From: Elusimicrobiota bacterium
GTDB lineage: Bacteria > Elusimicrobiota > Elusimicrobia > FEN-1173
NCBI GenBank assembly: GCA_003158755.1
Contig: PMLF01000277.1
Coordinates: 1-22,278, forward strand
Direction: 5' to 3'
DNA length: 22,278 nt
The translations under genes and the position numbers were made by a program. Positions 1 through 7,576 of this stretch are shown here, piece by piece; positions within the stretch are counted from its first letter, which is position 1, and each line of letters begins with the position of its first letter. The notes beneath the pieces are model-generated. The model did not search any database and was not told where the DNA came from. It was given only the letters and a program-made list of their open reading frames with translations.

Positions 1-1
1 G

Positions 2-538
2 ATCCGGACCAGGGACGAGGTCCGGGACATCGCCTCCTTCATGCTTCAGGAATGCGTGACCATCCCGTCGGCCGTCGTCCTCCGTTCCCGCTGTTTCCGG
101 GAAGCGGGCCTGTTCGACGAATCGTTGCGGTTCGCCGAAGACTTGGACATGTGGCTGAGGGTTTCCTTCCGGTCCCGGATCGCCTTCTTGCCCGAGGTCC
201 TGGCGAAACGGCGACTCCACGGAGGAAACGCTTCGAACTCGCTGTTGAACGTTTCGTTGGGGATATTGAACGTCGTCGACAAGTTGAAGCGGGAAAGGCC
301 GGATTTCCTCAGAGCCCATTGGAACGAAATACGGGGCCCCATCGCTTGGCGCCACGATGAGGCGGGTTACCATTATCTTTCCCGGAAAGAATTCGACAAA
401 GCCCTCGGGCACTTCCGCTCCAGCATCGGATGCCGGTTCAGTCTTAGGAGCCTCTACTACCTTTGGCTCTCCCTCCTCGGTCGATGGGTCGGGGAAAAAC
501 GCTACACGAGGCTTCAACAATTGAAACAAAACCTATGA
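2..538 (+). CDS. Glycosyltransferase family 2, C-terminal part (5' truncated by window edge)
   Basis: This is the C-terminal 178 residues of a protein whose start lies before the window; the frame is open from base 2 to a TGA at 536-538. The stretch TIPSAVVLRSRCFREAGLFDESL followed by AEDLDMWLRV is the acceptor-side region of GT-A fold family 2 glycosyltransferases, where the ED(L/Y)D(M/L)WLR segment carries the presumed catalytic base. These enzymes move a sugar from a nucleotide donor to a growing glycan at the cytoplasmic face of the membrane. The N-terminal donor-binding DDGS and DxD motifs are not in the window. No transmembrane segment is seen in the visible part. Its stop overlaps the next start as ATGA, so the two are probably translated together. 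The family is clear; donor and acceptor cannot be told. Confidence 0.85.
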   Translation: MRTRDEVRDIASFMLQECVTIPSAVVLRSRCFREAGLFDESLRFAEDLDMWLRVSFRSRIAFLPEVLAKRRLHGGNASNSLLNVSLGILNVVDKLKRERPDFLRAHWNEIRGPIAWRHDEAGYHYLSRKEFDKALGHFRSSIGCRFSLRSLYYLWLSLLGRWVGEKRYTRLQQLKQNL

Positions 539-1545
539 CGATGAAGATTTTAGGGAAAGAGGATTGCCGGGAGGCGTGGGACGCCGTCGCGAAAGGCTGC
601 GATGCGGCCACCTTTTTCCATACGCCGCTCTGGTCCGATATTTTGACCGCCACGTTTCCGGAAAGGTATTCGAACGCGACGATGGCTTTCGAGTTCGGCG
701 CGGGCGACGTCGTGGTTTTTCCGATGGTAGAAACCGGACGGGAACTCCGGGGATTCTTCCGGCACTTGGAATCCAACGAACCGGGCGTTTACGGAGGATT
801 CCTTTCCTCGGGAGATCTGACGGAAGAAAAGATCGGGCGGATATTGCGCTATCTTCAAACCGGACGGACCGCGAACCTTTTCGTCTTCGGCAACCCCCAC
901 GCGGAATTGGACCGGTATTTCGGGGATTGGCTCCGCCGGGAGAATTTCACCCACCTTTTCAACCTGGACGACTATCCAACCGAGCAGGACCTCCTGAACA
1001 CCTATCCCACCGGCACGAGGAGCCGGGTCAAGAAATCGAAGGACGCCGGATTCGTCTTGGAAAAGGCCCGCTCCCGCGAGGACCTCAACGACTTCTTCTC
1101 CATATACCAAAGCGCCATGAACCGCTGGGGCGCCAAAGCGTCCAACGCCTACCCGATACAACTCTTCGATAACATCCTCCGGATGGCGCCCGAGAACGCC
1201 GTCCTATGGCTCCTCAAGGACGGGCGCAAAACGATCGCGGGGGCCCTCAACTTCTATTACCAGCGCCGCTGCTACGGATGGCACGCCTCTTCCCTCTCGG
1301 ACTATTTCAAGTTCGGGATCAACAATTTCTTCATCCACCGCATGGTTTGGGAAGCGAAGGGGAGAGGCACCAAGGTGTTCGACTGCCATCCCAGCGGGGG
1401 GCACGAAGGCGCCGCGGCGTTCAAGGACAACTGCGGGGCCAAACGGAAATATTTCAATTCCTATGAATGGAACGGAGGCGCCGTCTACCGCGCGTACCAA
1501 AGACTTCGTTCCGACAACCCTTTGAAAACGTTGGAACGGGCGTGA
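535..1545 (+). CDS. FemAB-like / GNAT-fold transferase of the exosortase-associated type
   Basis: A 336-residue protein resembling FemAB-type double-GNAT enzymes. Those transfer an aminoacyl or acyl group onto a glycan or lipid-linked precursor in the cytoplasm. The features I rely on are the N-terminal FFHTPLWSDIL segment, the middle TRSRVKKSKDAGF segment, the YGWHASS strand and the closing FDCHPSGGHEGAAAFKDNCG block. The last corresponds to the FD-(x)-S-x-x-x-x-(A/G)-x-x-x-FK-x-x-(W/C)G ending of FemAB proteins in PEP-CTERM/XrtA loci. The frame is open further upstream (to 463), but ATG 535 is preferred: it overlaps the previous stop as ATGA, gives a normal length for the family and leaves the upstream gene intact. 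A second ATG sits at 541. There is no strong ribosome-binding site, which fits coupling to the preceding gene. Substrate unknown; family call moderately firm. Confidence 0.75.
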   Translation: MTMKILGKEDCREAWDAVAKGCDAATFFHTPLWSDILTATFPERYSNATMAFEFGAGDVVVFPMVETGRELRGFFRHLESNEPGVYGGFLSSGDLTEEKIGRILRYLQTGRTANLFVFGNPHAELDRYFGDWLRRENFTHLFNLDDYPTEQDLLNTYPTGTRSRVKKSKDAGFVLEKARSREDLNDFFSIYQSAMNRWGAKASNAYPIQLFDNILRMAPENAVLWLLKDGRKTIAGALNFYYQRRCYGWHASSLSDYFKFGINNFFIHRMVWEAKGRGTKVFDCHPSGGHEGAAAFKDNCGAKRKYFNSYEWNGGAVYRAYQRLRSDNPLKTLERA

Positions 1546-1693
1546 CCTTATTTTCCGTCGATGAATATCCCCTCCCCCGCTTTTATGCCGCAAAACGGCC
1601 GGGTGGAAAAATGTCAGTAGATCGCGGCGAGCCTCCGTTCCCGATTTGGAGCGTTGTTTGGATAATCAGGGTGGAAAAAATAGGAGGCTTCTC
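1546..1693 (+). other. Intergenic region before the sigma factor gene, with a direct repeat
   Basis: This 148-base gap probably carries the promoter for the sigma factor gene. GGGTGGAAAAA occurs twice in the same orientation, at 1601-1611 and 1669-1679. A GATAAT at 1661-1666 is one base off a -10 box, but I see no convincing -35 at the right distance. A short inverted repeat, GCCG-caaaa-CGGC, lies at about 1588-1600 and is not followed by a T run. No terminator is visible for the upstream genes. Confidence 0.3.
1682..1687 (+). promoter_or_regulatory. Ribosome-binding site AGGAGG fixing the TTG start of the sigma factor
   Basis: A perfect AGGAGG lies six bases before TTG 1694. The only other in-frame candidate upstream, TTG 1646, has no such site. 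This decides the start. Confidence 0.8.
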
Positions 1694-2332
1694 TTGAATC
1701 CAAACGCCGCAACGCTCAGCCGCATCCTCTTTCCGACGGTACCCGAGACCCGGACGTCGGAGGATATTTTTTCGGAATTGATCCATCGCCACGGCGATCG
1801 GATTTACAACTTCGCTTACCGCCTCTCCGGCAACGATTCCGACGCCCGGGACCTCGTCCAGGAAGCCTTGCTCCGCGCCTTCAAGCACCTGGGCCGCTAT
1901 GACCCGACCAAACCCTTCGCCAGCTGGGTCATGGGAATCCTCCGCAACGCTTTCGTGGACGGGACGCGACGGTACGAGCGCCGGCACGTTGTCTCCCTCC
2001 ACGCGCCCTCTCCCACCGAGGAAGGGGACTGGACCGAGCTGCTGCCCGGGAACGATCCCAACCCGTCCGAGGAGGTCTCCCGCCGGGAGGACGGTAAGTT
2101 CATCCGGGACGCCCTTGCGACCCTGCCGGAGGAATACCGCGCCGCGGTCGCCCTCTGCGACATGGAAGGGCTCTCCTACGGCCAAATCGCCCGCGTGATG
2201 GACTGCCCCCTCGGAACCGTCCGCTCCCGCATCCACAACGGCCGGGTCCGACTGAGGGCTTACGTCGAGAGGAAAGAGAAGGCGGCCTTCGTGCCGACCA
2301 CCTATTTGATGCCCGCCCTGCAACCGGCGTGA
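1694..2332 (+). CDS. RNA polymerase ECF-type sigma-70 factor
   Basis: A 212-residue group 4 (extracytoplasmic function) sigma factor. Region 2 spans roughly residues 20-95, with NFAYRLSGNDSDARDLVQEALLRAF and the SWVMGILRNAFVDGTRR promoter-melting segment. Region 4 spans about residues 135-190, with LPEEYRAAVALCDMEGLSY and the helix-turn-helix IARVMDCPLGTVRSRIHNGR. There is no sigma region 3 between them. It would direct RNA polymerase to a small set of promoters, perhaps those of the polysaccharide genes here. The TTG start is chosen from the perfect AGGAGG six bases before it. The C-terminus has a tail of about 20 residues with no recognised domain. No zinc-finger anti-sigma gene sits beside it, which is unusual; a response regulator follows after 100 bases. 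Firm family call; regulon unknown. Confidence 0.93.
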   Translation: MNPNAATLSRILFPTVPETRTSEDIFSELIHRHGDRIYNFAYRLSGNDSDARDLVQEALLRAFKHLGRYDPTKPFASWVMGILRNAFVDGTRRYERRHVVSLHAPSPTEEGDWTELLPGNDPNPSEEVSRREDGKFIRDALATLPEEYRAAVALCDMEGLSYGQIARVMDCPLGTVRSRIHNGRVRLRAYVERKEKAAFVPTTYLMPALQPA

Positions 2333-2338
2333 CGCCGG
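2324..2338 (+). other. Small inverted repeat spanning the sigma factor stop codon
   Basis: CCGGCG-TGA-CGCCGG is a perfect six-base-pair inverted repeat with the TGA stop as its three-base loop. No T run follows, so it is not a standard intrinsic terminator. It may be chance in GC-rich sequence. Confidence 0.3.
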
Positions 2339-2370
2339 AGGCCCGGCATCCCGAGAAAGCCATCGTTGAT

Positions 2371-2379
2371 TGGTATAAT
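2371..2379 (+). promoter_or_regulatory. Extended -10 promoter for the receiver-AraC response regulator
   Basis: TGGTATAAT matches the extended -10 consensus TGnTATAAT exactly and stands out in GC-rich surroundings. No good -35 box is seen 17 bases upstream, as is common for extended -10 promoters. Transcription would start near 2386, about 47 bases before ATG 2433. Confidence 0.55.
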
Positions 2380-2432
2380 TTGCAGCGGACCCCCGGCCAT
2401 CGATCCGGGAGAAACGCCGCAAAAGGTCGACG

Positions 2433-3161
2433 ATGTCCTATAAATTATTGTTGGTCGACGACGATCCGGACTTCCTCGATGAATTCGGGGAAAGCCTGGA
2501 GGAATACGCCGTTCAAAAGGCCTCCAGCGGGGAGGAGGCTCTGCGGATCCTGAGGAGTCCCAACGACGTCGACGCGGTGCTTCTGGACGAGATGATGCCG
2601 GGCATGCGGGGAACGGAAGTCCTCCAGGAGATACGGAAGATCAACCCCGACATCGGCATCATCATCCTGACGGGACACAGCACGAAAGAGGTCGCCATCA
2701 AAGCCCTCCAGGGTCGGGCGGACGACTACCTTGAGAAGCCCTGCCGCGTCGAGAAGGCGGCGGAAGTCATCCGCAACGTTTTGGAGAGGAGAGGCGTCGA
2801 CGGCACCGTGGACGACGGCTCGACGGACGGCAAGGTCGAGCGGGCGTTGGAGCTGATCCGCCGCCATTGGGACAAGAAGACGAGCCTGTCGGACGTCGCC
2901 GGCGCGGTGTGCCTCAGCCCGAAGTACCTGAGCCGCGTCTTCAAGGAGAAATCCGGCTTCGACTTCGGCGAGTTCCGGACGAAGGTCAAAATCGATCACG
3001 CCAAGAGGCTGCTGGTAGAAACTCGGGACAACATCGGGCAGATTTCCCGCCGGCTGGGATACGAAACCGCGGAGTCGTTCGTGCGGATGTTCAAAAAAGT
3101 TACGTCGATGACGCCCACGGAATACCGGGGCAAAACGGGTAGGAACAAGGTCCGCCGATAA
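2433..3161 (+). CDS. Response regulator, receiver domain fused to AraC-type DNA-binding domain
   Basis: A 242-residue two-component transcription factor. The receiver domain (residues 1-120) has the acidic pocket D9-D11, phospho-acceptor D52 in VLLDEMMPG, T80 and K102 in LEKP, so it should be phosphorylated normally. After a polar linker (about 121-130), residues 131-240 form an AraC-type double helix-turn-helix: SLSDVAGAVCLSPKYLSRVFKE is the first and IGQISRRLGYETAESFVRMFKK the second, closing with the family ending MTPTEYR. Receiver-AraC proteins are less common than OmpR or NtrC types; this one lacks the long middle region of the YesN group. The likely partner is the histidine kinase at 3625-6162. 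Target genes are unknown; the neighbouring polysaccharide genes are the obvious candidates. The AAAGG before ATG 2433 is a modest ribosome-binding site. Confidence 0.93.
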   Translation: MSYKLLLVDDDPDFLDEFGESLEEYAVQKASSGEEALRILRSPNDVDAVLLDEMMPGMRGTEVLQEIRKINPDIGIIILTGHSTKEVAIKALQGRADDYLEKPCRVEKAAEVIRNVLERRGVDGTVDDGSTDGKVERALELIRRHWDKKTSLSDVAGAVCLSPKYLSRVFKEKSGFDFGEFRTKVKIDHAKRLLVETRDNIGQISRRLGYETAESFVRMFKKVTSMTPTEYRGKTGRNKVRR

Positions 3162-3202
3162 AATCAGAGGGTTATTTTCTTGCGAGGGAGGGGGCTTTCA
3201 TC

Positions 3203-3622
3203 ATGGCGAACACGTCCAACGGTCAAGGGGGTCGATTGAGGCGCATTCTTATCATTGACGACGACAGGGACCTTTGCGAAGAAACGGCGGAGATCTTGTC
3301 GGACGAAGGGCATAAGGTGGAAACGTTTTCGGACCCGGTCAAGGGGCTGGAAGCGGTGAAGGAAGACCGTTTCGACCTCCTCCTTTTGGATATTAAGATG
3401 CCCGGGCTCAGCGGGTTGGAAATCCTCAAAACCCTGAGGAGCGAAGGCCGCAAGATCCCCGTGCTGATCATCACCGGAAACCCCTTGAAAAATCTCGGGC
3501 ACTCCGGAGACTCGAACGACGAGGAACAACGCGTGTTGAGAACGGCCGACGGGATCATCGGCAAACCCTTCGACGTGCCGGAGATGCTCTCCCAAATCAA
3601 GAAAATCCTCCCTCAAGAATAA
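3203..3622 (+). CDS. Single-domain response regulator (CheY-like receiver)
   Basis: A 139-residue receiver domain with no output domain. It has the acidic residues D19-D21, phospho-acceptor D63 in LLLLDIKMPGLSG, T90 in IITGNP and K120 in IGKPF. The stretch between T90 and K120 is about eight residues longer than in the neighbouring regulator, inserting a polar segment (HSGDSNDEEQRV) around helix 4, the face many receivers use to bind partners. Such proteins act as phosphorelay intermediates, phosphate sinks or binders of another protein. ATG 3203 follows a GGGAGG at 3186-3191. It lies 41 bases after the previous regulator, with which it is probably co-transcribed, and its stop is two bases from the stop of the convergent kinase gene. 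Confidence 0.9.
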   Translation: MANTSNGQGGRLRRILIIDDDRDLCEETAEILSDEGHKVETFSDPVKGLEAVKEDRFDLLLLDIKMPGLSGLEILKTLRSEGRKIPVLIITGNPLKNLGHSGDSNDEEQRVLRTADGIIGKPFDVPEMLSQIKKILPQE

Positions 3623-3624
3623 CC

Positions 3625-6162
3625 TCAGGAAGAAGCGGCGCGCTCCCCGACGGCTTTTCCCTTGGAACCGGAAGGCGCCTCCGCCCGAGGCAGGGCCACC
3701 GTGACGACCGTCCCCTTCCCCTTTTCGCTCTCAAACTCGATTTTCCCATGATGCTGGACGATGATCTGGCGGCACACCGCGAGCCCCAGCCCCGTGCCGT
3801 GGGTCTTGGTCGAATAGAAAGGCTCGAAGACCCTCTTCAGGTCCTCCTTCTCGATGCCCACCCCGTTGTCGATGAACCGGAACACCACGGGACCGTCTCC
3901 CTCCACCGAAGCGGCGACTTTCAACTTCCCCGTCCCGTCGGAAACGGCGTCCCCGGCGTTGGCCAGGAGGTTGTCGAAGACCTCCTTGATTTGGCCGGGA
4001 TCCACCTTCGCGTAAACGCCCTTAAGGGCTTTAAGGTCGAGGCGGACCGACACCTTCCTCTTTTCGAGAGGACCTTTGACGAAGGAAACGGACTCCCGGA
4101 GGATTCGATCCACCCGCACGCCTTCAAACCAAGGGGTCCGTATCCGGGAATAGAACAGGAGGTTGTTAATGATCTGTTCGGCCGACCCGGTCTTTTTCTC
4201 GATGGTGTCCACGTGCTTCCCGACGCGGGGGTCGCGGCTCTTCTTGCGGAGGTTATAGGCCGCGAGGCGGATGACCGCCAGAGGGTTGCGCAGCTCGTGG
4301 GCCACCGTGGCGGCGAGAGCGCCGATATCGGAGAGGCGTTTTGATTTTTCCAGTTCCGCCTGGGCGTCGACCAACTGCCGGGTCCGTTCTCCGACCTGAC
4401 GCTCGAACGCCTCCTTGTCCCGCTTCAACACCTCCTCGGCCTGCTTGCGCTCCGTGATGTCCTGCCCCTGGGCGATGGTGGCGAGGAGAGTTTTTCCGTC
4501 CTCCGCGTAGACGTTCGCCGAGTTCCAAAGCGCGATCCGGACGTCCCCGCTACGGAGGAGGATCGGGATTTCCACGGCGTCCCAGGATTCCCCGCTCAAC
4601 GTACGGCGGATTTTGCCCAGAGACTCCTTCCGGCTCGACTCCGGGAACAACCGGCTCAAGTCGCCGCCGATAACCTCCGAGGCCTCGAATTCCGAAAGGT
4701 ATTCGAAGGCATGGTTGAACCGGGTGATCTTGAAATCCGCGTCCCAACAGACGATGGGGGCGTTGGCGTGGTCGAACAGTTTTTCAAGGTAATCCCGCGT
4801 CCGTTTCAGTTCCTCCTCGACCCGGCGGCGTTCGGTGACGTCTTCCTTGACGGCCACGTAATGGGTGACGACGCCTTGGGCGTCGAAAACGGGGGCGATC
4901 TCGGCATGCTCCCAGAAAAGCTCGCCGTTTTTCTTTTTGTTGCAAATCTGCCCCCGCCAGACGTTTCCGGCGGCCAGGGTGGACCACATCCCCTCATAGA
5001 ACTCGGGGGGGTGCGCGCCCGATTTGAGGACGCGCGGGTTACCGCCCAATACCTCCGAGGCGCCGTATCCCGTGATCCTTTCGAACGCCGGGTTGACGTA
5101 TTCGACGACGCCCCGGGTGTCCGTGATGACCACCGTCATGGGACTGTGTTCGACGGCCCGGGAGAGCTTGCGGAAGTCCTCCTCCGCCTTCGCCTTGTCC
5201 ACCCGCAGCCGGATCGCCGATATTCCGTAGGACAGGTCGTCGGCCAATTCGGACAACAACGCCGACTCCTCTTCCGAGAAGGAATCCGGCGTTTTGGAAT
5301 AGATCGTGACGGCGCCGAAGGTCTTGCCGCTGGAGATCAAGGGAAGCGCGAGGGAACAGGCGTATCCCCGCCGGACCGCCTCCTCCCGCCAGGGACCAAA
5401 GGCCGGGTCGGTGAGCATGTTCCGGCAGCCGCAGGTCTTTCCCGTCCGGATGGCCGCGCCCGTGGGCCCGCGGCCGCGCTCGACATCGGCCCAGGTGATT
5501 TTCAACGATTCGAGGTAGGTTTTCTCGAACCCCGAGTAGGCGACGGGCCGGACCGCCTTCTCCGCGTCCTCCTCGGCGAAACCGATCCACACCATGGGAT
5601 ACCCGCAATCCTCGACGATAATCCGGCAGACTTCGTTCAGATATTCGGTTTCATCAATCGCGCGCATCATCGCGTGGCTGCTGTTGATGTGCGCTTGGAG
5701 CGTTCGATTGACCTGGCGCAGCTCGGTTTCCTTTTTCCGACGGTCGGAAACGTCGACGGAAAGGATGAAGATGCCTTCCTCGACGGGTTGAACGCTGAGG
5801 GCGAAGGAACCCGTGGAACCGTCGGGATAGGAGAAATCGTTCTCCAAGCGCTGAGGAGTCCGTTTCTCCATGCACTCTTTCAGCCGGGCGAACATCGGGG
5901 TTTGTTCGATCCCGGGATATTTCTCCATCATCGTCCGGCCCAAGAGTTCCTCTTTGGGGAAACGGCCATGTTTTTCGGCCGCGGCGTTGACAAAAAGGTA
6001 CCGCCAGTCGAACCCGATGATCTGGCAGCCTTCCATCATGTTTTCCAGGGTGCTCTGGAATCGCTCGTCGCTCTCCCGCCGCCCCCCGCCGAGAGGGGAC
6101 GACCCCGCGGTCCGGAGTTCCTCCGCCTCCCCATCGATTGAACGTTCGTTGGAAGAATCCAT
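3625..6162 (-). CDS. Soluble PAS-GAF-PAS-PAS sensor histidine kinase
   Basis: An 845-residue kinase with no transmembrane segment or signal peptide, hence a cytoplasmic sensor. Domains in order: PAS (about 34-139), GAF (169-319), PAS (331-444, with the typical TDTRGVVEYVNPAFERITGY), PAS (457-574), a coiled linker, the HisKA dimerisation domain with H622 in VAHELRNPLAV, and a HATPase domain (722-825) with N735 in NLLANAGDA, D765 in DNGVGI and the GTGLGLAV lid. All catalytic motifs are intact. Two starts compete: ATG 6162 follows GAGGGGGG at a normal distance, while ATG 6195 (856 residues) has its AAGGAGG 22 bases away, too far. I take 6162. It lies downstream of the sugar dehydrogenase gene and converges on the single-domain receiver. 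Its partners are probably the two regulators at 2433-3622. The signal sensed is unknown. Confidence 0.92.
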   Translation of the reverse strand: MDSSNERSIDGEAEELRTAGSSPLGGGRRESDERFQSTLENMMEGCQIIGFDWRYLFVNAAAEKHGRFPKEELLGRTMMEKYPGIEQTPMFARLKECMEKRTPQRLENDFSYPDGSTGSFALSVQPVEEGIFILSVDVSDRRKKETELRQVNRTLQAHINSSHAMMRAIDETEYLNEVCRIIVEDCGYPMVWIGFAEEDAEKAVRPVAYSGFEKTYLESLKITWADVERGRGPTGAAIRTGKTCGCRNMLTDPAFGPWREEAVRRGYACSLALPLISSGKTFGAVTIYSKTPDSFSEEESALLSELADDLSYGISAIRLRVDKAKAEEDFRKLSRAVEHSPMTVVITDTRGVVEYVNPAFERITGYGASEVLGGNPRVLKSGAHPPEFYEGMWSTLAAGNVWRGQICNKKKNGELFWEHAEIAPVFDAQGVVTHYVAVKEDVTERRRVEEELKRTRDYLEKLFDHANAPIVCWDADFKITRFNHAFEYLSEFEASEVIGGDLSRLFPESSRKESLGKIRRTLSGESWDAVEIPILLRSGDVRIALWNSANVYAEDGKTLLATIAQGQDITERKQAEEVLKRDKEAFERQVGERTRQLVDAQAELEKSKRLSDIGALAATVAHELRNPLAVIRLAAYNLRKKSRDPRVGKHVDTIEKKTGSAEQIINNLLFYSRIRTPWFEGVRVDRILRESVSFVKGPLEKRKVSVRLDLKALKGVYAKVDPGQIKEVFDNLLANAGDAVSDGTGKLKVAASVEGDGPVVFRFIDNGVGIEKEDLKRVFEPFYSTKTHGTGLGLAVCRQIIVQHHGKIEFESEKGKGTVVTVALPRAEAPSGSKGKAVGERAASS

Positions 6163-6200
6163 ACCCCCCTCGATGCAGCAAACAGTATTTTTCATTCGAT

Positions 6201-6206
6201 ATTATA
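6201..6206 (-). promoter_or_regulatory. Possible -10 box upstream of the histidine kinase
   Basis: TATAAT lies on the minus strand in an AT-rich patch between the dehydrogenase stop and the kinase. There is no clear -35. If used, transcription would begin near 6195, making the first ATG nearly leaderless and favouring ATG 6162 as the translation start. An AAGGAGG at 6218-6224 just upstream has no start codon at a normal distance. Confidence 0.3.
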
Positions 6207-6235
6207 TATTCGTTGAACCTCCTTTCGTATAGAGA

Positions 6236-7576
6236 CTACAACTTGAACACGTTCCCGTTCACGTCGATCCCCTTGGTGGCGTTGCGGCAGTCCACGACGA
6301 GCGGCGACGCCTCGACGATGTCCTCGATGGGCAGTGCGTAACGGCTGTGGTCGGTGACGATGACGACGCAGTCCTGCTTCGCCAACAAATCCCGTGTCAG
6401 GGACGAGGAAGGCAGGTTGACCTCCCCGTTGAGCCGGGGGACGAAGGGGTCGTGGTACCGCACGCGGGCGCCTCGTTCTCGGAGGAGATCGATCACGGGT
6501 AGGGCGGGCGATTCCCGAACGTCCGTGATGTCCTTTTTGTACGTCACGCCGAGGACCAGGACGTCGGACCCGTTCACCGATTTGCTCCGGGAGTTCAGGG
6601 CGTCGCCGACCCTTTTGACGACGTGGTCGGGCATGTGGGAGTTGATCTCGTCGGCCAGCTCGATGAAGCGCGCGTTGAAGTTGAGCCCCTTCAGCTTCCA
6701 CGACAGGTATTGCGGGTCCAGGGGGATGCAGTGTCCGCCGATGCCGGGGCCGGGGTAAAAGGCCATGAACCCAAAGGGCTTGGTGGCCGCGGCGTTGATC
6801 ACCTCCCAGGCGTCCAGCTTTAGCCGGTCGCACATGAGGGCCACCTCGTTGACGAGACCGATGTTGACGGCGCGGAAGGTGTTCTCCAACAGCTTCGCCA
6901 TCTCCGCCGCTTCGGGGGAGGACACCGCCACCACTTTTTCGACGACGGACCCGTACAGCGCGCGGGCCAGTTCCCCGCAGAGGGGTGTCAAACCCCCGAC
7001 GATCTTCGGCGTGTTCCGGATGCGGAAGGTCCGGTTCCCCGGGTCCACCCGCTCGGGCGAGAAGGCTAGGAAGAAATCCCGTCCCACCTCGCGCTTCCCG
7101 CCTTCGGCGAAAACCGGGAGCACGATCTCCCGGGTGGTGCCGGGATACGTCGTGCTTTCCAGGATGATCAGCTGCCCCGGGCGAAAATTCTTGCGGAGAG
7201 TGTCCACGGCCGCCACAATGTAACTGACGTCCGGGTCGCGGCTCTTACGAAGCGGCGTCGGGACGCAGATGATGACCGCGTCCATGGCGGAGAGGGCCTT
7301 CGGGTCGGAAACGGCGGTCAGCTTGCCGGAACGGACGAGGGACTTCACTTCTTCCCCCGGCACGTCCGGGATGTAGGAGACGCCTCGCGCGATGTCCTTC
7401 ACTTTCGCCGGGTCCACGTCGTATCCCGTGACGGGGAACCCGACGCGGGCGAACTCGCAGGCCAGGGGCAAACCCACGTAGCCCAGACCCATGATGCCGA
7501 CCTTCGCCCGCCGCTTGAGGATGAGTCCCAGGAGCGTCGTGCCGTTCTTTTCCGTCGATGAAGGTGACTTTTTCAT
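6236..7576 (-). CDS. UDP-N-acetylglucosamine/UDP-glucose 6-dehydrogenase family enzyme (WbpA-like)
   Basis: A 446-residue cytoplasmic NAD-dependent nucleotide-sugar dehydrogenase. It oxidises C6 of a UDP-sugar to a uronic acid. The Rossmann motif GLGYVG is near residues 30-35, followed by the acidic YDVD that binds NAD ribose, ICVPTPL, and the UDP-binding linker helix region ENTFRAVNIGLVNE. Catalytic C283 sits in GPGIGGHCIPLDPQYLSWK. That ending, with CIPLDP and YLSWK, is closer to UDP-GlcNAc or UDP-ManNAc dehydrogenases (WbpA, TviB, WecC) than to plain UDP-glucose dehydrogenases, so the product is likely UDP-GlcNAcA or similar; this is inference. ATG 7576 follows AGGAGA at 7582-7587. It precedes the kinase gene by 73 bases and is separated from the long polysaccharide operon by a 254-base gap, so it may have its own promoter. 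Confidence 0.92.
   Translation of the reverse strand: MKKSPSSTEKNGTTLLGLILKRRAKVGIMGLGYVGLPLACEFARVGFPVTGYDVDPAKVKDIARGVSYIPDVPGEEVKSLVRSGKLTAVSDPKALSAMDAVIICVPTPLRKSRDPDVSYIVAAVDTLRKNFRPGQLIILESTTYPGTTREIVLPVFAEGGKREVGRDFFLAFSPERVDPGNRTFRIRNTPKIVGGLTPLCGELARALYGSVVEKVVAVSSPEAAEMAKLLENTFRAVNIGLVNEVALMCDRLKLDAWEVINAAATKPFGFMAFYPGPGIGGHCIPLDPQYLSWKLKGLNFNARFIELADEINSHMPDHVVKRVGDALNSRSKSVNGSDVLVLGVTYKKDITDVRESPALPVIDLLRERGARVRYHDPFVPRLNGEVNLPSSSLTRDLLAKQDCVVIVTDHSRYALPIEDIVEASPLVVDCRNATKGIDVNGNVFKL

Noticed and set aside
2324..2338. Intrinsic terminator after the sigma factor gene
   Set aside because: The six-base-pair stem has no T run after it and its loop is the stop codon itself.
4711..6141. 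A long open frame on the plus strand opposite the histidine kinase
   Set aside because: It has no recognisable domain and lies fully antisense to a gene with intact kinase motifs. Long antisense frames are expected from GC-rich codon use.
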